Position numbers and translations under genes: made by a program
Shown: positions 33,077 to 35,208 of the stretch, one piece after another
Position numbering within the stretch: position 1 is the stretch's first letter
Layout: the number at the start of each line of letters is the position of its first letter
Notes under the pieces: model-generated
Database searches by the model: none
What the model saw: only the letters and a program-made list of their open reading frames with translations
What the model was told of the DNA's origin: nothing
Assembly: GCA_964554585.1 (NCBI GenBank)
Contig: CAZKPD010000011.1
Coordinates: forward strand, 1 to 35,208
DNA from: Perlabentimonas sp964554585
GTDB lineage: Bacteria; Bacteroidota; Bacteroidia; Bacteroidales; Tenuifilaceae
Reading direction: 5' to 3'
DNA: 35,208 nt

Positions 33077-34360
33077 CTAAGGTTTAATTAGCGTTTTGTA
33101 CACCTCTTTCAGGGTGTATGCCGCGTTATCCCATTTTAGGTTGTTCACCTCAATTTGTCCGTGCTGCTTAAAATAGTTGGATAGCGCATCGTAGTTTAAA
33201 AGACCGTTTATGGCATCGGCCATGGCATCCACATCCCAAAAGTCCACTTTTAGGGCATGCTTCAGCACTTCGGATACCCCCGATTGCTTAGAGATGATAA
33301 CCGGAACATTGCTCTGCATGGCTTCCAGCGGGCTTATGCCAAACGGCTCCGATACCGAGGGCATCACATAAACATCACTTTGTGCAAACATGGAGTGCAC
33401 ATCATTATCCTTTAAAAAACCGGTAAAATGGAATTTGTCGGCTATCCTAAGCTGGGCCACGCGTTTAATCATTCGGTTCATCATATCTCCGCTGCCGGCC
33501 ATTACAAAGCGTACGTTTGAGTGGTGTTTTAACACCTTTTTGGCGGCTTCTACAAAGTAGTCGGGCCCTTTTTGAAAGGTGATACGACCTAGGAAGGTAA
33601 CAATCTTTTCGGGGACCATTTTTTGGCCAAGGGGCGCATCCCCATGCCCCGAAAAGTCCACTGCGTTGTGAACCACCACCACCTTGTCGGGGTCAACACC
33701 GTAACGGTTAATAATGATGTTTCGGGTTAGATGGCTTACTGCCACTACCTTGTCGGCCATATGCAACCCTTGCCGTTCAATATCATATACCGATTGGTTC
33801 ACATTCTCGCCGCTTCGGTCGAACTCGGTGGCGTGCATATGTACCACAAGCGGTTTGCCCGAAACCAATTTTGCAGTGATTCCGGCCAGATAGGTTAACC
33901 AGTCGTGTGCATGGATGATGTCGAACTGCTCGCGGGAGGCAATACTTGCCGCCACCATGGCATAGCGCGACACCTCTTTTAGCAAATCTTTGCCGTATTT
34001 CCCGGTAAAGCGAAATCGGCGGCTAGTGGCGGAGGTATGCTCCAGGGTAGAGCTCTCCAATTCGGTGATAAGCCTTTCAAACTCTTCGGGACCCACGTAG
34101 GGGATCAGGTTTGAATCCACCTCTAGGTAGCTGATCTTCTCCCATAAATTTTCAACCTCAGTTGACATGGAAAAGACATCAACATTTTCTGCAGGTAACA
34201 GCCTTACCGATGATTGGTCCTCATCACCAAACGCTTTGGGTACTACAAACAGTACCTCTACATTGTGATGCGCTAACCCTCGGGTAAGGCCAAAGCATGC
34301 AGTTCCTAAGCCTCCCGATATGTGCGGTGGAAATTCCCAGCCAAACATTAATACTCTCAT
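33077..34360 (-). CDS. GT4-family glycosyltransferase of the glycogen cluster
   Basis: A GT-B fold enzyme of 427 residues that probably transfers glucose from a nucleotide sugar to alpha-glucan or an oligosaccharide. The N-terminal domain opens GWEFPPHISGGLGTAC, like starch and glycogen synthases. The C-terminal domain shows FLGRITFQKGPDYFVEA (257-273) and the EX7E motif E338 to E346 (EPFGISPLE). The donor is not evident from sequence. It lies 22 bases after the debranching-enzyme gene and 41 bases before GH57, so the cluster is likely one transcript. Confidence 0.92.
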   Translation of the reverse strand: MRVLMFGWEFPPHISGGLGTACFGLTRGLAHHNVEVLFVVPKAFGDEDQSSVRLLPAENVDVFSMSTEVENLWEKISYLEVDSNLIPYVGPEEFERLITELESSTLEHTSATSRRFRFTGKYGKDLLKEVSRYAMVAASIASREQFDIIHAHDWLTYLAGITAKLVSGKPLVVHMHATEFDRSGENVNQSVYDIERQGLHMADKVVAVSHLTRNIIINRYGVDPDKVVVVHNAVDFSGHGDAPLGQKMVPEKIVTFLGRITFQKGPDYFVEAAKKVLKHHSNVRFVMAGSGDMMNRMIKRVAQLRIADKFHFTGFLKDNDVHSMFAQSDVYVMPSVSEPFGISPLEAMQSNVPVIISKQSGVSEVLKHALKVDFWDVDAMADAINGLLNYDALSNYFKQHGQIEVNNLKWDNAAYTLKEVYKTLIKP

Positions 34361-34382
34361 GCCGTGCTTTTAGGGTTGGTTA

Positions 34383-35208
34383 CTATTTTAGATGTTCCTC
34401 ATACATTCTCTTAATTCGGAATAGCTCTGCCACGCTCCATGCCTGAGATATGCAGCCATTGGGTTGCTGAGGCGGATCACCATCATACACTTCGGCTATA
34501 CTCCCAATCCCGTGGCTCAGCATCTCTTCGGCAAACGAATTCAGTATATCCTCTGCTAAAGAGTTGAATGACTTTCCGTGTAGCTTATAGTTGGCTTCCA
34601 CAAAGTGACCCAACAGCCATGGCCAGGCAGAGCCTTGATAGTAAGCCTTATCGCGCTCAGCCACATTCCCCTCGTATGATCCAATGTAATGAATGTTTTT
34701 TGGGGATAATGTTCTGATCCCTTTAAGGGTGAACAGCTCCCTATAGATCACATCCAGTACACCTTTTTTCATTTCGTTGGTAAGGGGGCTAAAGGGTAGC
34801 GATGCAGCAAATAGCTGGTTGGGCCTAACGTAGATATTCTGTCCCTCTTGGTCAACATAGTCTGCCAGGTATTGCTTGGGTTCGTACCAGAATGTTTGAT
34901 TAAAAGAGTTGGCCACCAGCTGGGCAAAAGGCTCCCATTCGCTGACAAACTTATGGTTGTTATTCTCTTTAGCCAGTTCTAGCGTAAACCTGATGGCGTT
35001 GTACCAAAGGGCATTGGTCTCCACCTGATATCCTGCTCTTGGGGTAACTGGTATGCCGTTGACGGATGCGTTCATCCAGGTCATGGGAATGGCCTTCTCA
35101 TCAACCCAAATCAGCCCATTGTCATGCACTCTAATGTTAAACGGAAGGTCGCCATTGCGATAGGCGCTGAGAATCTTTTTCATTTTCGTGCCATAGGCTT
35201 CCCATACT
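34383..35208 (-). CDS. Glycogen debranching enzyme (amylo-alpha-1,6-glucosidase), C-terminal part only
   Basis: The frame stays open to the window edge (VWEAYGTK precedes MKKILSAYRNG), so the gene starts beyond 35208. The visible 275 residues are the end of the GDE C-terminal (alpha/alpha-barrel) domain, which removes alpha-1,6 branches. Typical segments are TWMNASVNGIPVTPRAGYQ, VETNALWYNAIRFTLEL, GSAWPWLLGHFVEA and GCISQAWSVAELFR. The first gene of the cluster within the window, it should feed linear chains to the downstream phosphorylase. Confidence 0.93.
   Translation of the reverse strand, partial: VWEAYGTKMKKILSAYRNGDLPFNIRVHDNGLIWVDEKAIPMTWMNASVNGIPVTPRAGYQVETNALWYNAIRFTLELAKENNNHKFVSEWEPFAQLVANSFNQTFWYEPKQYLADYVDQEGQNIYVRPNQLFAASLPFSPLTNEMKKGVLDVIYRELFTLKGIRTLSPKNIHYIGSYEGNVAERDKAYYQGSAWPWLLGHFVEANYKLHGKSFNSLAEDILNSFAEEMLSHGIGSIAEVYDGDPPQQPNGCISQAWSVAELFRIKRMYEEHLK

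Overview
The window looks like a draft or metagenome-assembled scaffold from a member of the Bacteroidota, probably Bacteroidales-like. The evidence is: a gingipain-family gene with a type IX secretion (T9SS) sorting domain; many short lipoproteins with SPII signal peptides; -7 promoter boxes of the Bacteroidetes form TAnnTTTG in front of several genes; ribosomal protein S16 with the long acidic C-terminal tail common in this phylum; and a glycogen cluster with a GT3-GT35 fusion. A run of ten N lies at 9168-9177, and an exact 80-bp duplication starts at base 1, so some oddities may come from assembly. No rRNA, tRNA, CRISPR array or transposase was found.

Layout. 1-7300: the 3'-truncated gene for a CCG-domain Fe-S protein, a gingipain-like C25 peptidase broken by one stop and two frameshifts, then a run of small, mostly AT-rich lipoprotein genes, all on the minus strand. 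This stretch holds a partial tandem duplication and a three-part chimeric ORF. 7386-18190: housekeeping genes, namely membrane pyrophosphatase hppA, the prmC-recX-prfB cluster (release factor 2 with its programmed +1 frameshift, beside the methyltransferase that modifies it), ribD, a LOG-family hydrolase, trxA and dnaE. 18200-22680: an accessory stretch in which all four consecutive intergenic gaps are filled with the same mosaic of palindromic repeats. It contains a DUF559 nuclease-like gene, a beta-helix lipoprotein and a small lipoprotein. 22683-27340: rpsP-rimM, a thioesterase, tsaC, ahcY and ribF. 27370-35208: a glycogen/alpha-glucan cluster read on the minus strand: debranching enzyme, GT4 glycosyltransferase, GH57 amylase, and a 1414-residue glycogen synthase-phosphorylase fusion.

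The functional sets are clear. PrmC methylates the GGQ glutamine of RF2. RibD and RibF serve riboflavin and FAD synthesis at two sites. S16 and RimM are ribosome assembly partners. The last four genes cover synthesis, debranching and phosphorolysis of storage alpha-glucan. The best candidate for something undescribed is the palindromic repeat family around the DUF559 gene: about six near-identical copies of one module and four of another within 4.3 kb, with no other mobile gene in sight.
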